Source: Cristatella mucedo
Lineage: Eukaryota; Bryozoa; Phylactolaemata; Cristatellidae
DNA: 64,000 bases
NCBI GenBank assembly: GCA_009760855.2
Contig: WPIO01000223.1
Span: forward strand, 27,501 to 91,500
Reading direction: 5' to 3'
Positions 23,311-35,562 of the stretch are shown piece by piece. The first letter of the stretch is position 1. Each line of letters starts with the position of its first letter. Position numbers and translations under genes: made by a program. Under the pieces are notes generated by a model. It worked only from the letters and a program-made list of their open reading frames with translations. It had not been told where the DNA came from and searched no databases.

Positions 23311-24600
23311 GAAAAGTCTGCTGCGAGGCAGGCGGTGCGGGCGTTCGGTCTATTAATGGCCGCGGCTGACTCTTGGGGGGGGGGTATGCTTGAAGGATGG
23401 GTACGCCTGGCTGACGTCTTCCACTGCGGCGCCGCCGCCGCCGCAGCAGCAGCAGAAGCAGCGGCGGCGAGGCAGAGTTTCCGGGGGACATTCCGGCCGC
23501 GTCCGGCAATCTCGGAGCAGGTGCGTGCCGCCGCCTCGATGCGGCGGCGGCGGCCGTCGCCGCCGCTAGAGCAAATTCCTTCCGCCGGTCACGCGAGCGC
23601 GGAGCGCCGCGCCGCCGCGCAGATGAGAGCGTGGGCCGAACAACATGCGCGCGGCGCATTCCAAAGTCCGTCGCGACGGCGGGCGGGCGGCGTCGGACGG
23701 GGCGAAAGTGAAAAGTCGCGCGTCGCCGCACCGAGGCTTCGTCGGAAGTCGAGAGAGCGCGCGCGCGCGCGCGAGACTTTCGACGCCGCCGGACGCAGTC
23801 TGCGCTCTCTCCCGCCGTTCGCCGGTCACGCTTGGCCGTCTTTGTTTGGTTAGCGTGACGGAGCAGTTTTGGCGTGCGGCATTCGCTGCGACGCTCGCCT
23901 ACGCTGCCGAGGTCGGCGAATCTGAGAAGGGATCTCTGGGATTCCAGAGCGCTCGCGCGCGCCGCCAGAGCAGCGGAGCGATCGTGCGCCGATTGCGTGC
24001 GTGCGCGATTCGCCAGCACGAGCCAGATCGAGCCAGCGCGCTCGCTCGCCGAGCGAGCGAGCGAGCGAGCGGTGTCGCCCGGCGATTCCGCCGCGCGTTT
24101 CATTCGGCGAAGGAGAGAGACGCGGCGGCTCGCAGATCGCCGGACTGTTCGCGAGCAGAGTGCAGCGGGGCTTCCTGTATCGGCCGCGGTGCGGCGCCCG
24201 TGGCTGATGACCCGTCCCGGTCGGGCCGACGTTGCAGCGCAAGCTCGCGCTGGCATGCGCGCGCTTTCGTCTGGTCCCAAGTCCGCTGAAAGCGAACGGC
24301 TCGCCGTGCGTGCGAACCCGCCGCTAGTAGAGCGACCGTTCGCTTTCCGTCGTTGGCAGAGCGGACGACGCACCGCGCGCGCTAGACGCAGGGGCGCAGG
24401 TGCGGTCCAGGAGGGCCTGCATTCTTTGAGCTCGTACCCTGGCGCTTCGCAGTCGCCACCTCGCTCGCTCGCTCGCGCGCGCGTGCATTCCGCGGCGGTT
24501 GCAGCGGCGAGCGGCAGGCGCTGCGCTCTGCGGCGTCGCCGGCGAGAGCCGCAGGGACGAAGGATCGGGTTACCTACTACTCGTTATTAACCGAAAAACA
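23311..24600. other. CpG-rich region without a supported gene
   Basis: GC-rich DNA full of CGCGCG and GCGAGCGAGC stretches. Overlapping ORFs of up to 370 codons on both strands are Arg/Ala/Ser-rich with no family resemblance and are best explained by composition. It could be another CpG-type promoter, but no exon can be attached. Confidence 0.45.
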
Positions 24601-25140
24601 TCTATTAAGGGCGTGCCAGCTATTTTGAGAGCTCTAGCCGCTGCTCATTAGTCGGAGCGGGCGTTCGCTATCTTTGCAGGGTTAAGCCTCTCGTGCGCAG
24701 TAGCGCACCGAGCGGCGCCCTACCGCAGTCGAGTTGCGTTGCGTTTTTCGTTCGCGTCGCTAACCGCGGCGCCTCCGCTCGCCGGCAGACGGCGCTCGCC
24801 AAAGCGCCTAGTCCGCTTCGCTGTCGGTTTTCCGACATTTTTTGGCGGCCTTTATGTGCATCGACGCCGGCCACTGGCGCAATCCCCTCTCGGACTGTTG
24901 ACTGCTGTAGAATAGCGCGATTCCATCTTTTATTTTTGCCAAGTCAGATGGAAGCCAAGACCGGGAAACACGAGCGGAAGGCAAAACAAGAGTTCGGTCG
25001 AGTACCCACCCCTTGGCAGTGCAACAAATGTCAGCAGAGGACGAAAGGCATAAGTACATTTATCACATCGTGGATCGGGCCTTTTTTGAGGCGTACCGAG
25101 AGACAGAGGGTGAGAAAGACAGGGGAGTGGAAGAGACAGG

Positions 25141-25391
<251 letters not shown>

Positions 25392-25659
25392 AGAGACAGA
25401 GAGGCACAGAGACTGAAAGAAACTGGAAGCGCCAATTTACGCCACGCGCTTAGCTCGAATTCCCAAAACGTAGCTCTTCGGGTTAGAGAGCTCGCAAAGA
25501 GATATCGGACGATAAGTTAAGTATGCTTGGCTACTCTTTGTGGAACGGACGGACAAAGGGCAGTGCGGACGCCCCTCCACCATCCGTCGATTTGAGGGAT
25601 GGGAAACTGGCAGAGCGAAGGCGGACAGCGAAGAAGCACTTCAGCTGCTCTGTCTCTAT

Positions 25660-25835
<176 letters not shown>

Positions 25836-26640
25836 CCTGCCGGGCTCTGCGAACGAAAGTACGCAGCTCGAAGCGTACGTGCGTCGACGCCGGCGTCGCG
25901 CTGAAGGCCGCTGTGCGATGTGGCACGTGCGTGCGCAGAAAACAGCTTGCTGGCGCGGTGCAGCAGCAGACGACGTACGCGAGTTCCTTTTGCGGAGCTG
26001 GAGCGAGGCAAAGCGCGCGCCCCTGCGCCTTACCGTCGGCACTCCCGCAGTGCAGCAGCAGCAGCAGCATCCGTCGGGCGAATTAGCGATTATGCATTTG
26101 TGATTAAAAAGCGTAGCCGAACGAATCCGGCTGCTGCCGCAACATCCGGCGTTCCGAAATATGTGAGCGTTTCAGGTCACACGGCTCAAAGCACGAGCGC
26201 TAGGCGCCGCCGATTGACGGCTTGTGCGCCAGCGGCCGACTACGCGGCGCAAAATTCCTTCCGTTTATAATCTCCGAATGATTGCACGATTCTCGCCACT
26301 CTTCAGCATTCGAGAAATCGACTCGCCAAACGCGTGCTCGCAACGTGGCAAAACGCGTCCGAGGCGCTCTTGCCGACCGCACGAGGAACGACCGCGTCTC
26401 TCGCGCGGCCTGCTGCGCGTTGGCGCGACAGCCTCTCAGATTGCAGCCTCGAGGCCTCGAGTGCCACGTCATCGCTGCAGACGACTCTGTCGCCGACACC
26501 GCCGCCGCCCCTGACCACTCGTCCGACCGACGGCTTGCCAGTGGAAGGAGTTGAACCCGAAGGCATCTTCCAACCTAGTTAGCGAGCTGGTGTCTGACAT
26601 TTTATGGAGGCGGTGAGTCTTAGCCGAGAGGGAATGTCTT

Positions 26641-26847
26641 CGGTGGTTCTCAACCTTCTAATGCCACCACGCTTTAATACAGTTTCTCATTTTGTGGCGA
26701 CCCCCAACCATAAAATTATTCTGTACAAAATGTGGAAATGCGTTTTTTCCGATGGCCTTAGGCAACCTTCCGGTGGTCTTAGTCGACCCCCTGTGAAAGA
26801 GTCGTTCGACTCCCAAACGGGTCGCGACCCGCAGGTTGAGAACCGCT
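26641..26847. mobile_element. SPIN-like hAT non-autonomous element
   Basis: About 207 bp with imperfect terminal inverted repeats (GGTGGTTCTCAACC at the left, GGTTGAGAACCGCT at the right). Sub-terminal blocks GTGGCGACCCCCAACC, CCGATGGCCTTAGGC, CCTGTGAAAGAGTCGTTCGA and GGGTCGCGACCC are those I recall from SPIN ('Space Invader') hAT elements of vertebrates and some invertebrates. The middle is shortened and unlike the usual AT-rich core. No 8-bp target duplication is visible, so the copy is either old or rearranged. There is no transposase. Confidence 0.8.
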
Positions 26848-26984
26848 TTAAATGGTTTAGAGTCTAAACCATTTTCGAGAGCTTCGGTGTAGATGGAGCT
26901 CATATTTTCCCAATTGCTGTATACGCCAAATTTTTTTTATAAAAATGGATGGTTGTATGACAAAGAGTACAATTTAAAAATAAA

Positions 26985-27130
26985 ATACAATTCATTGGTA
27001 TAGCACCCTAAGAGAACTTAATCCCTACTCGGGTCTTCACGTATGCCACAGGGCTAGAGCCCATGACCTCGGTCATCAAATACACTCACCTTGAGAATGC
27101 TAATCTTGCTGACCCGCTATGCCAATCCGG
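26985..27130 (-). mobile_element. SINE-1-like copy, diverged
   Basis: On the plus strand: the reversed end hairpin (TATAGCACCCTAAGAGAAC, TTAATCCCTACTCGGG), then GGGCTAGAGCCCATGACCTC, the reversed B-box region. Same block order as SINE-1 at 44505-44661. Confidence 0.6.
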
Positions 27131-27261
27131 CAGAGTAAGCTTAGCGCTTACTTTTCTCGAATGCAATGAGGACTGGCTGTCGTTAGCTACTGACTCTCGC
27201 TCTTGAAAATAAGATATTTAATTAATTCGTACGCAGCTATAAAGGAGCTTGGTCTCTATTG

Positions 27262-27385
27262 CATATATCTATATATAGTATTATGCAGAATATTATATAT
27301 TATATGATATATAATATACTATTATATATATATATATATTATATTAAATATATCTATAGATAATATATCGTATATAGATGTATTC
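27262..27385. repeat. AT-rich TA/TATC low-complexity tract
   Basis: Irregular TA, ATAT and TATATC repeats, nearly devoid of G and C. Confidence 0.9.
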
Positions 27386-28009
27386 ATATATAAGGGAGCT
27401 TAGTCTCTAAACAGGCGCTTCGCATGTACCGCGAGCTGAAAAGCGAAAAGAAACGCCGGCGGCGGCGGCGTGCGCGCCGCTGCCGCACGGGTGTGCGCCG
27501 CCGCCGCCGCTGCTTCCGCGAGCTTAGTTTCGCGTTCCGCAGCGCCGCTTGAGTTGCCAAATGAGTGCACCCGGAAGCGCGTCCTAGAGCGCATTGCACA
27601 CAGCGAGTCCTAGAGCGCATTGCACGCTGAAGCGACGCAGTCCCGGCGTCTCGTCGGTCGTTTCTCGGGTTCGCGATCGAAGCAGCTTCGCGTTGGATTA
27701 GCGCTAGCGCGAGTAATGACTGCAGGCGCGCTTATTACTCACGGCTCCCGAACTATGGCGGCCGCTAATCGATCTATCGCGTGATAATTTGCAGTTGGGC
27801 GACATAAAAAGCCGAAGTCGGGCAATTGCTCAGTTGGGTGGCGCTCCAGACGTCGAGCTGCGCAGTCGAAAGCTCCGATAGCTAATGAAAGAGTTTATGC
27901 GCGCCACGTGCGGCCCGCGTTCTGGATGTCAATAACCATCCGGCGAATAACCCTCCTCTGCCAAATGAAGTGCTCACCACTACGGATATGCACCCGCTCT
28001 CTGTCTCGC

Positions 28010-28039
28010 TCTCTTTGTGTTTCTGTGTGTGTGTGTGTG

Positions 28040-28082
<43 letters not shown>

Positions 28083-28115
28083 TGCTCTCTGTCTATCTCT
28101 CTGTCTCTGTCTGTT

Positions 28116-28148
<33 letters not shown>

Positions 28149-28320
28149 GTCTCTCGCTGTCTGTCTCTCTGTCTTTCTCTCCCTCTTTCTCTCTCTCTCT
28201 CTGTCCCTCTCTCTCCGTCTCCCCCTCTCTGTCTGTCTGTCTGTATCTGTCTCTCTCTCTGTCTCTCTAGGTCTCTCTCTGTCTCTCTGCGTCTCTTTGT
28301 CTGCTCTCTCTCTAGCTATA
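28010..28320. repeat. CT-rich compound microsatellite
   Basis: (GT)n, (CT)n, a short (TA)n at about 28061-28082, then a long impure mixture of CT, CTGT and CTTT units. The ORFs over it are artefacts. Confidence 0.95.
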
Positions 28321-30565
28321 TATTCTTCGTTGCTACTGCGTTCCGCCATTGTCGGTTGCCACATCTTCGTGCATCTGTGCTACACGCACAAGTCACCAGC
28401 CGCAAATCCGAGCCCCCTCAGGGCTTCGCCGGTATTCGCCGCGCGTCGGCCGGGTCGCATCGTTACGAGCGCTGCGTTTGCGGCCTGGTTCTGTCCGGAT
28501 GCGGAAGCCTCGCGCCGCGTTCGTAACATCCATCTATCTATCGCAGTGGCTACCTGCTGCAGTCCCGTCTGAAGCAAATAACAAGTACTGCACGCCATTG
28601 AAGCAAAGCGATTTAGCTCGAACGACAACTGGTGCAACCGCCATGCGACAGCGTAGGTGCGGCGGGCGGCGAGAGGACACAGCGTTTGGCGTGCGATCGA
28701 ATGTGTGCGGATGCTGCCGACAATGCGGAACTGCAGCGTTGCCTCCCCCATTCAGGGGATCGGGGATTCAGGGGGATCATTTACCGCACCGGTTGCCTTT
28801 CCGGATACAAGTGGCCATTGGCAGGCTATCCGCACTTCGGCCGTGCTGCACCGCATCCGGCTTACTGGCGCGGATGCCGCCGCTGCAGCCGCGCGGCGGC
28901 GGAGCGATTATTTCTTTCACCCCTCTTGACACCCAGTAAATCAAGCTAATGAGACCGTACAGAGTTCGCCATCAAAGTCGAAGGCCGCCGGAGCGCCGCG
29001 GCCGCGCACCTGCCGCAGCGCTCGCGGCTCTAAAATTATCTCCGCAGCGCCGCCGAGCGGTGTTGCTAGACCAGCTGCTCTCTCCTCAACTCTCCTCCTC
29101 CGGGTTTTCAGCGACTTCCGCTGGAGTGGCCGATTTGCCAGGCAGCAGACCCAACTGCCGCCACGCCCTGGCGCCATGCTGCCGCCGCCGCCACCGCCGC
29201 CGCCATGCCTCCGCCTCCGGCGCCGCATTCGCGTCGCTGATGACGTCGCTTGCCGCCGCCAGGCCAATGAGAGTTGCAGCGCTCGATTTGCTCTGCGTCG
29301 CGCGGCTGCGTTCGCTCGGACACTTCACTCGGAGCAGCTAGCGCTCCATTCTAAGCACTTACAAGTGCATTTCCCATCAGGTCTGCTGATTCAATCGCCT
29401 CATTAACGTAGCGGCAGAGGTGCCGTAACGGCCAACGTCGCCAACGTCTGCGGTGGATAGTAAAGGATCGCCGGCTGCAAGACCCATTTGGCGCGAATGC
29501 GCGCGTACACAGTAAACCATGTTGGCGACTCAAGATTCTGTTCCGGTGTGCGACAGTTGACATGAAGGCGCGGGAACGCACGTTTGCCTTTTTTTACGGA
29601 GCCGCGATGCACTGAAATATGCGCTATTTGTTTAAGGAGCTGAGTGCTCATACTTAAGCGATCAATCGACCGCTGGGTCTGAAAATAAAAAATCCAGTGA
29701 AAAGAGGAGCCTCTAGTAAAAAGAACCCGAGCAAAGGCATCTGAGCGGAGAAAGAACAATCGCTACTGCGGGTCACCTCGCGCGGTCGACGCGCAGTTAA
29801 ATACAACAGCGCCACAACTGAGCGGACCGTCGGGAGCGGGGCCGAACGAAAGTACAAAACTCGCTCACGTTACAAAACGAGCACTCAGAGACTTTGAACG
29901 CTCGCTTGTTGCCACCGATCGTGACTCACTGCTAAGACCAAAGAATGAACCTGACCCCGCGACGTCCGTGACCTACAAGAGGCTACGGAAACGGCTCGCG
30001 GTAGTGAAACGTCGGCGTGCAGCATCGGCCATCGTATGGGAGGCTAGCTTCCATTCACGGGTCCTGAATTACAAGAATTTTGAACCGGTCGTGTCGTAAT
30101 CTGTTTGCGAGCAGAAGTTACAGCCCAACTCATGCGACAGTCCGCGAATTGTACTCTGAACGTCGAGTAAAAGAGCTGCCCGCTGATGCCAGCGCTGGAC
30201 ACTCACGCCCCTCTGCGGCTGAGAACTAGACTGCGTGCGTACTCCAACGACACGGAGTCGGTACATTAAGGTGTGGGCGGTCCTCACCGCTGCCGAGTTC
30301 CGACCAACGGAACGCGTCGGCGTACTAGCGTGCATTACGGCTGCCCCTACGACAGGCTAGTCGTGCTTCGTGGCAACAACTTCGCCGGTGTCTGTCTCGC
30401 GTCGGCGAGAACTCGTACTCGGAACGAGCGCTGCGTTTGTGGCTGAGCACCTCAGAAGCTCAGAAGCCGGCTATGCCAGTTTGTAGCAGTACGCCGTTGC
30501 TGCGCTGTGCGTAGCTAAACAATTTGATGCATGGCAAAGTGTCAGGCTTTGATAACGCATTACCA
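28321..30565. other. region without a supported gene
   Basis: CpG-rich to about 29.4 kb, then mixed composition. The most protein-like ORF is on the minus strand at 29403-29759 (contains RTPEQNLESPTW, KWVLQPAILYYPP). I do not recognise it, and its flanks offer no splice or start evidence. Confidence 0.4.
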
Positions 30566-31105
30566 TGATAATAATAATAATAATGATAATAGTGCATTCG
30601 ATATAGCGCCCTCAGAGAACTCGATCTCTTTCTAGGCACTTTACACGTGCTGCAAAGGAAGCGTGATCGAACGGTTAGCGGTATCGTACTCGATAAACAA
30701 CAAAAATAACATGGTTAGGGGTGAGGTGCACAGAGTCATCATGCAAGCTTGGTTGGTGACAACATGCAACAGTGTCAGCAAGCATAAGCACATTCAGAAC
30801 GAATCGCAGGGACCCGCTAAATGCTGCGATACATAGATGCTTTTTTGGATTCTTTTTAAACGTGGCTAAGTCAGGACATGTCGTGACGCAAGTCGGGAGT
30901 GAGATTCAGGCCGGTTCTTTGGGAGCGTGCGAAGTGAATGCACGGTCTCCGATGGATTTGAGATTCGTATGAATCATACGTAAGCAGTTAGATTCCGAAA
31001 ATGGGTGGCACAATGTTTAGTCTGGTGGGGGAGTAGATCTGATAGGTAGGCTCAAGCCAAAGAATGAAGAGACCTAAAAGTGAGTGACAACACCTCAAAG
31101 TCGAT
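30566..31105 (-). mobile_element. LINE-A 3' fragment, moderately diverged
   Basis: On the plus strand: ATAATAATAAT tail, hairpin (ATATAGCGCCCTCAGAGAAC..TCTAGGCACTTTACA), LINE-A 3' UTR, then the reversed C-terminal RT codons up to the HSLAPAYLS region (GGTAGGCTCAAGCCAAAGAA). Confidence 0.8.
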
Positions 31106-31205
31106 GCATTTCACAGTTTATACTCTCCCTCTTGCCGCCGTAAATCGCTGAGCAAAAAAATCTAATCCATGCCTTCATTTTTATGACGACGCATGCGCAG
31201 CAGTA

Positions 31206-31397
31206 GCCGTGCTTTGATTCTTCCCTCACTAGTTAAGGTGGTTGCTTTTCACGACCTCGGCACCGAGGTCGTGGGTTCGAATCCTGTGGTGGGCGATCCT
31301 CTATCGCCGCTGCAAGCGGTGGTCATAGCCGTAAAGGCTATTCTGTCGCTATACAAAATTCTCTGAGGGCACTTTATTAAGTGCATTATAATTATCA
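31206..31397 (+). mobile_element. SINE-2 with LINE-A-type tail
   Basis: tRNA-like head with a perfect B box (GGTTCGAATCC within GTCGTGGGTTCGAATCCTG), body GGTGGGCGATCC and TTCTGTCGCTATACAAAA. This is joined directly to TTCTCTGAGGGCACTTTATT and AAGTGCATTATAATTAT, the right half of the LINE-A hairpin plus its tail. The join supports use of LINE-A machinery or template switching. Confidence 0.8.
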
Positions 31398-31629
31398 TAC
31401 CAAAGAGGCTGTTGAATCAGCAAGTCTTTTTTTCTCCACCCTCCAGCATCTCAAACTACGTGAGCTCATTAATAGCTTGTATAGCTGACACGGGCTCTTG
31501 ATACAATCAAACTTTCTGAAACTGTATGACAAAATATCTAGCTTACTAATAACGGATAAACCAAGTCTTCGTAAGGAAATGGAATGCAAGAGTCTCCAAG
31601 TTGTCTCTAACAGCATATCTGCTGTAGCC

Positions 31630-32360
31630 TCAAACCCGGAATCTGGTTAAACTCTTATGGAAAGACTTGTCTCTAGGTGAGCTCCAAAGTAAAATCCGCT
31701 TCATTCCACCCACGTAATATTGCAAAAATTTGCGCTTGCTTAGATTAGTACACCGCAGCCTGACACGAAAGCTGGTTCGTGCAGTCGTGGCATCCCGACT
31801 GGCTTTCTGTAACTCACCACTTCTAGCCCTCCCTGCACGGGCACTAAAACGTTTTATGTAGTTGCTGCAAAACTTGGCAGCTACGCTTAACTATCGTAAA
31901 CGTAGCAACTGCCGCGGTACGCCGCCGCCGCTCACCGGCGCTGCCCCGGAAGCCTGTCTAGCAGCCTCTTTATCGACTTCAATATCCTGGCTGTATCCTT
32001 AACGGTTTCAGGATCCTCACTTCAATTGATCCGACCCATCTATCTAAATTAGCGGTCTCCTCTCCACGACTCGGCAGTCTTTCTCCGGTCGATTGCATAT
32101 GCACCTAACCAACTTCAAACCCCTCGGAGACAGTGTCTCGAATTAAAATAAGCAAATATAGTTCATTCGGTTTGCATAGCACTCTAATTGAGCTTAATCT
32201 CTATCCAGGCACTTAACGCATGCCGAACGTCGTCTCTAGCCCGCGACCTCGGTCGTCAAAAGGTGAGCACGTGACTCCTGGACGCTCGGTCACTATACTC
32301 CCAAAGCTTGGAACTCACTACCGACTGACGTCGCGTCGTCTGCTGACTTGACGACACTAC
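31630..32360 (+). mobile_element. old LINE reverse transcriptase remnant
   Basis: Heavily mutated sequence still showing CAGTCGTGGCATCCCGACTG (RT C-terminal V.SRLDFCNS region), then CTCCCAAAGCTTGGAACTCA and CTGACTTGACGACA typical of the LINE-A end. It is split by a SINE-1-like insertion at about 32160-32275. Boundaries are approximate. Confidence 0.5.
32160..32275 (-). mobile_element. SINE-1-like insertion in LINE remnant
   Basis: Reversed end hairpin (GCATAGCACTCTAATTGAGC, TTAATCTCTATCCAGGCAC) followed by GCCCGCGACCTCGGTCGTC, the reversed tRNA-like B-box region. Confidence 0.55.
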
Positions 32361-32642
32361 CTGCTCCACATGCGAAGCCTTTTGTTCTGTCCGAGTGACG
32401 CACCTTTTACGCGGCTAGGAAGCAGCGCATCTCGCACGAGTAACTAAGGGCAGCAGCGAAGCATAACTAAGGGCAGCAGCGAAACGCTTTTGCACAGCGT
32501 CCCTGCGGACCTGCCGCTTTCCCGACTGCGCTTTAATTGCCTGTGTGCGCCTAATGAAGTGATACTAACCGGGTGGGAGATGGGTCCTACTAACCAGCGG
32601 CCGTGAAACCTCTGCGTACCTATGCTTAGGCCGCCTAGGCAG

Positions 32643-33184
32643 GATGCTTAATAATAGTAATAATGATGCACTTGATAAAGCGCCCTCAGAGAACTCAATC
32701 TCTTTCTAGGCGCTCTACATTTGCTGCAAAGGGAAATGCAATTGAATGGTGAGTAATGTCATGCTTGATGAACAAACAACATGAACAACATGGTTAGTTG
32801 CAGCATGCACAGTGTCAGCACGCATAAGCACATCAAGGACGAACCACAGGAACCCACTAAATGCTGTCCTAAATAGGCGTGTTTTTAAGTTCCTTTTAAA
32901 TGTGGTCAAGTCAGGGGATGTTCTGACGCAAGTAGGGAGGGAGTTCCAGGCTTTGGGAGCATACGAACTAAATGCTTGGTATCCAAGGGATTTGAGGTTT
33001 GTACGAGGTATTGGTAGACTGTTGGATTCCGAAAAGCGGGTGGTACAATGCTTGGCATGGTGGGGTAGTATATTTGAGAGATAGGCTGGAGCCAAAAAAT
33101 GAAGTGTCCTGAAAGTGAGTGACAAAATCTTAAAGTCAATCCGTTGCTTGACTTGGAGCCTGTGCAGGTCGGCGAGAAGTCTTT
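32643..33184 (-). mobile_element. LINE-A 3' fragment inside a decayed ORF
   Basis: On the minus strand it encodes LLADLHRLQVKQRIDFK, LAPAYLSNILPHHAKH and SYAPKAWNSLP, followed by the 3' UTR, hairpin and (ATT)n-type tail. It is truncated at its 5' end at about 33184, where it abuts the pseudogene at 33185-34010, so it appears to have inserted into that older sequence. Confidence 0.85.
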
Positions 33185-34010
33185 CGTCTGTACAGAATGT
33201 GTCGCTGTCAAAGAGGAAAACTTATTTTTATTGTGAAGTAAAAATCGCTTTAAACTGGGTTCGATGAATCTATGGAGAGTCTCCACTCAGTTGGATCGTA
33301 GAAATTTGCCATTTGGTTTACTAGACCTTCGACGTTGCTGCAATAGACTAGTGAATCCTTCGTAGAAAAGTACGGAAGAAACTGTTTTACATAATATCTA
33401 TAACACGATTATGCAGCACCAGGCCCAAGAAAATTTCTTTCTTTTAATTTAGAAGCGAGGAGTTCAGCCGACTCTTTGGGAAGGTCAACTTCTCTTACCG
33501 AGTCATCAAGATCACATTGAGCCATTAGTTTAGGTGTTGGAGCATTAAAAGCATCATGGTTGTCATCAACGTCACTTTCCTTTAAATTCGAATCACTATC
33601 AGTCACTATATCATCGAGTGTAACTGATGGAAGAGTAACTCACAATTCATTACTATGAGGTACAGTTCGCATCGATGACGGTAGATTTGAATATTCCATT
33701 TTATGCCTATTCTTCTCGCTGAAGCCCTGCACGTTAGTGGTGCAGAAATGACAATCCAAAACTTGGTCAGTTTGTTGTCTCCAAATCCTCGGTACTCCAA
33801 ATGGCATGTATTTGCTTTGAACTTTATACCACTGTCTCAAATTTTTTACCCACGGCTTGCACACCGTAAGTGGTGCCCGTGTCTTATCCTGATCTCCCAG
33901 TTTGCTTCCGAATTAGGCGCGATAGCACTGTTTGATGAATTTAGTAATCGGTAGTCGTTGCTTTTTTGTCGATAATCTCCCGCACATGCAGCAGAGTATA
34001 TGTGGAAAAT
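33185..34010 (-). pseudogene. decayed copy of a multicopy invertebrate repeat ORF
   Basis: On the minus strand one discontinuous reading frame can be followed: CMCGRLSTKKQRLPITKFI, then GSKLGDQDKTRAP, YMPFGVPRIWRQ, DCHFCTTNVQGF, SSMRTVPHSNEL, SAELLASKLKERNFLGPG, and VYCSNVEGLVNQM..DPTEWRL. I recall this motif order from a large multicopy protein family in arthropod and other invertebrate genomes. Its mechanism is unknown to me; it is usually treated as transposon-derived. In-frame stops occur after CYRA, after SNEL and after PGAA, and a frameshift near 33265 switches to SLKRFLLHNKNKFSS. LINE-A truncates the end. The CMCG and C..C pairs suggest zinc binding in intact members. Confidence 0.7.
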
Positions 34011-34499
34011 TATTAAATGGCTTGGCATTGTAAATTACAAATATTTGATTTAAAAACTGTATTAAAAAATGGCTAGTTGTTCTACAAAAAATAACTCACA
34101 ACATTGCGCTCACAACACTAAGTGACCATAACAATTAAACCTAAAGAAAGCCAATATCATTAAACATAAAGTGTAACGTTAAAGTGCACCCGATCTTTGA
34201 TCAACGAAATCTACCAAACTTGACTTGCCAAAGCAAAACAAAATACAAAATAAATAATCATTTGTGATGTATATTTGGAAAACGATAAAAAATGCCACAC
34301 AACTGATATGCAGACCAGTGCAATCTCACCTCGTTAGTAATATTGAGGCTAAACGCCGACCATTCTCGCACTCGTTTGGACTCGTTCGATGTTCATAAGG
34401 TAACATAAGGAAAGGTGAAATCTCATCTAAGAGGGAGAATTTTTAGAATAGATATCAATGATCACCCAGTGAGCTTTTGACGTATGCGGTGCTTCGGGG
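34011..34499. other. AT-rich spacer
   Basis: AT-rich sequence with no ORF, hairpin or recognisable repeat. Confidence 0.5.
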
Positions 34500-35300
34500 A
34501 ACCTTCGCAGGTATAGTTATCGTCATTACTTATGCTCTCCGTCTCTCCAAAGCAATCGCCAAGCGTAATCTAGGCTTATAGGTGTACGCGGATTACACAC
34601 AGCTGCACTTGCGCTTTGATCCTTTACGGCCTTTGAGCAACTCGACTTTTCCTGCTGCCTAAAAGCTCAAACGATTGATATTCACCCACTTTGATGGCGT
34701 TAAACCATCTGAAATTAAATGACGACACCACAACTTGCTAATTATGTTAACACTTAGAAACCGGAAAGCTCAGCTCTCCAAATCGGCTCAACTAGTATAT
34801 CGCCGGAAACCCTGGCACACAAATTGAGTGTCCTTCTCTAAAATAACTTGTGACTGATCCTCTTGATTTTGCAGTGCAGTAAGACAATTGCAGATAGTGA
34901 ACAACTTCGCAGCAAGGTTTATCTGTCGTAAACATCGTATTAGACCAGTGCTTATCAATATGCATCGACTACCTATCAAGCAGCATATCGACTTTAGGAT
35001 TCTAACACTCACCTTTAGAGGCCATACATTCTGTTGGTCCGGCCTACCTATCCGAATTAGTTTCACATCTAGCACAAAAATTTCAAATCCTGTCGCACCG
35101 CTCATCCTAGTCACTCTCGCCAATTGTTTGTGCCATCAACTAATTTCAATACCAGTGAAGACCGTGTTCCCAGTAGCTATGCTACCGAAGCTTAGAACTC
35201 ACTATCGACTGAGATCACATCATTTCCTGATTTGACGACATTTTCCAAAAAGAAGCTTAAAACTACCCGTTTAAGACAGCCTTTGATCTGTACAAGTTAA
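34500..35300 (+). mobile_element. old LINE-A-related RT remnant
   Basis: Begins with a damaged version of the YADDTQL region (TACGCGGATTACACACAGCT) and continues through K..D..ILTLTFR to CCGAAGCTTAGAACTCAC and AAAACTACCCGTTTAAGACA, the order seen in the copy at 38683-40216. Several internal deletions; no intact ORF. Confidence 0.6.
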
Positions 35301-35562
35301 TCATCCGTATAACGTTTGTGCCTTAAGCAACAAAGTGTCGTGACTAATGGCAAGAGAGACTGGCTTTTTTTTTTAAAGAACCCCAGCGGACTGGTAATTT
35401 TTTCTGTGTACTTAGCTTACTTGTGCACGATTAAGAGCATGCTACTAACCGGGTCGTACTAACAGACGGCCCGAATGTCTTCTTGTGTTTTGTGCATGAT
35501 TGTCCAAGCATGTTAATCGCTTGTTTGTACACGCTTGCCTAATCAAGACATCTTGCTTACCA

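Noticed and set aside
23261-24373. 370-codon minus-strand ORF
   Set aside because: Composition-driven Arg/Ser/Ala-rich sequence with competing long ORFs on the opposite strand. Its only recognisable end (STELLLIGRP) is a LINE-B fragment.
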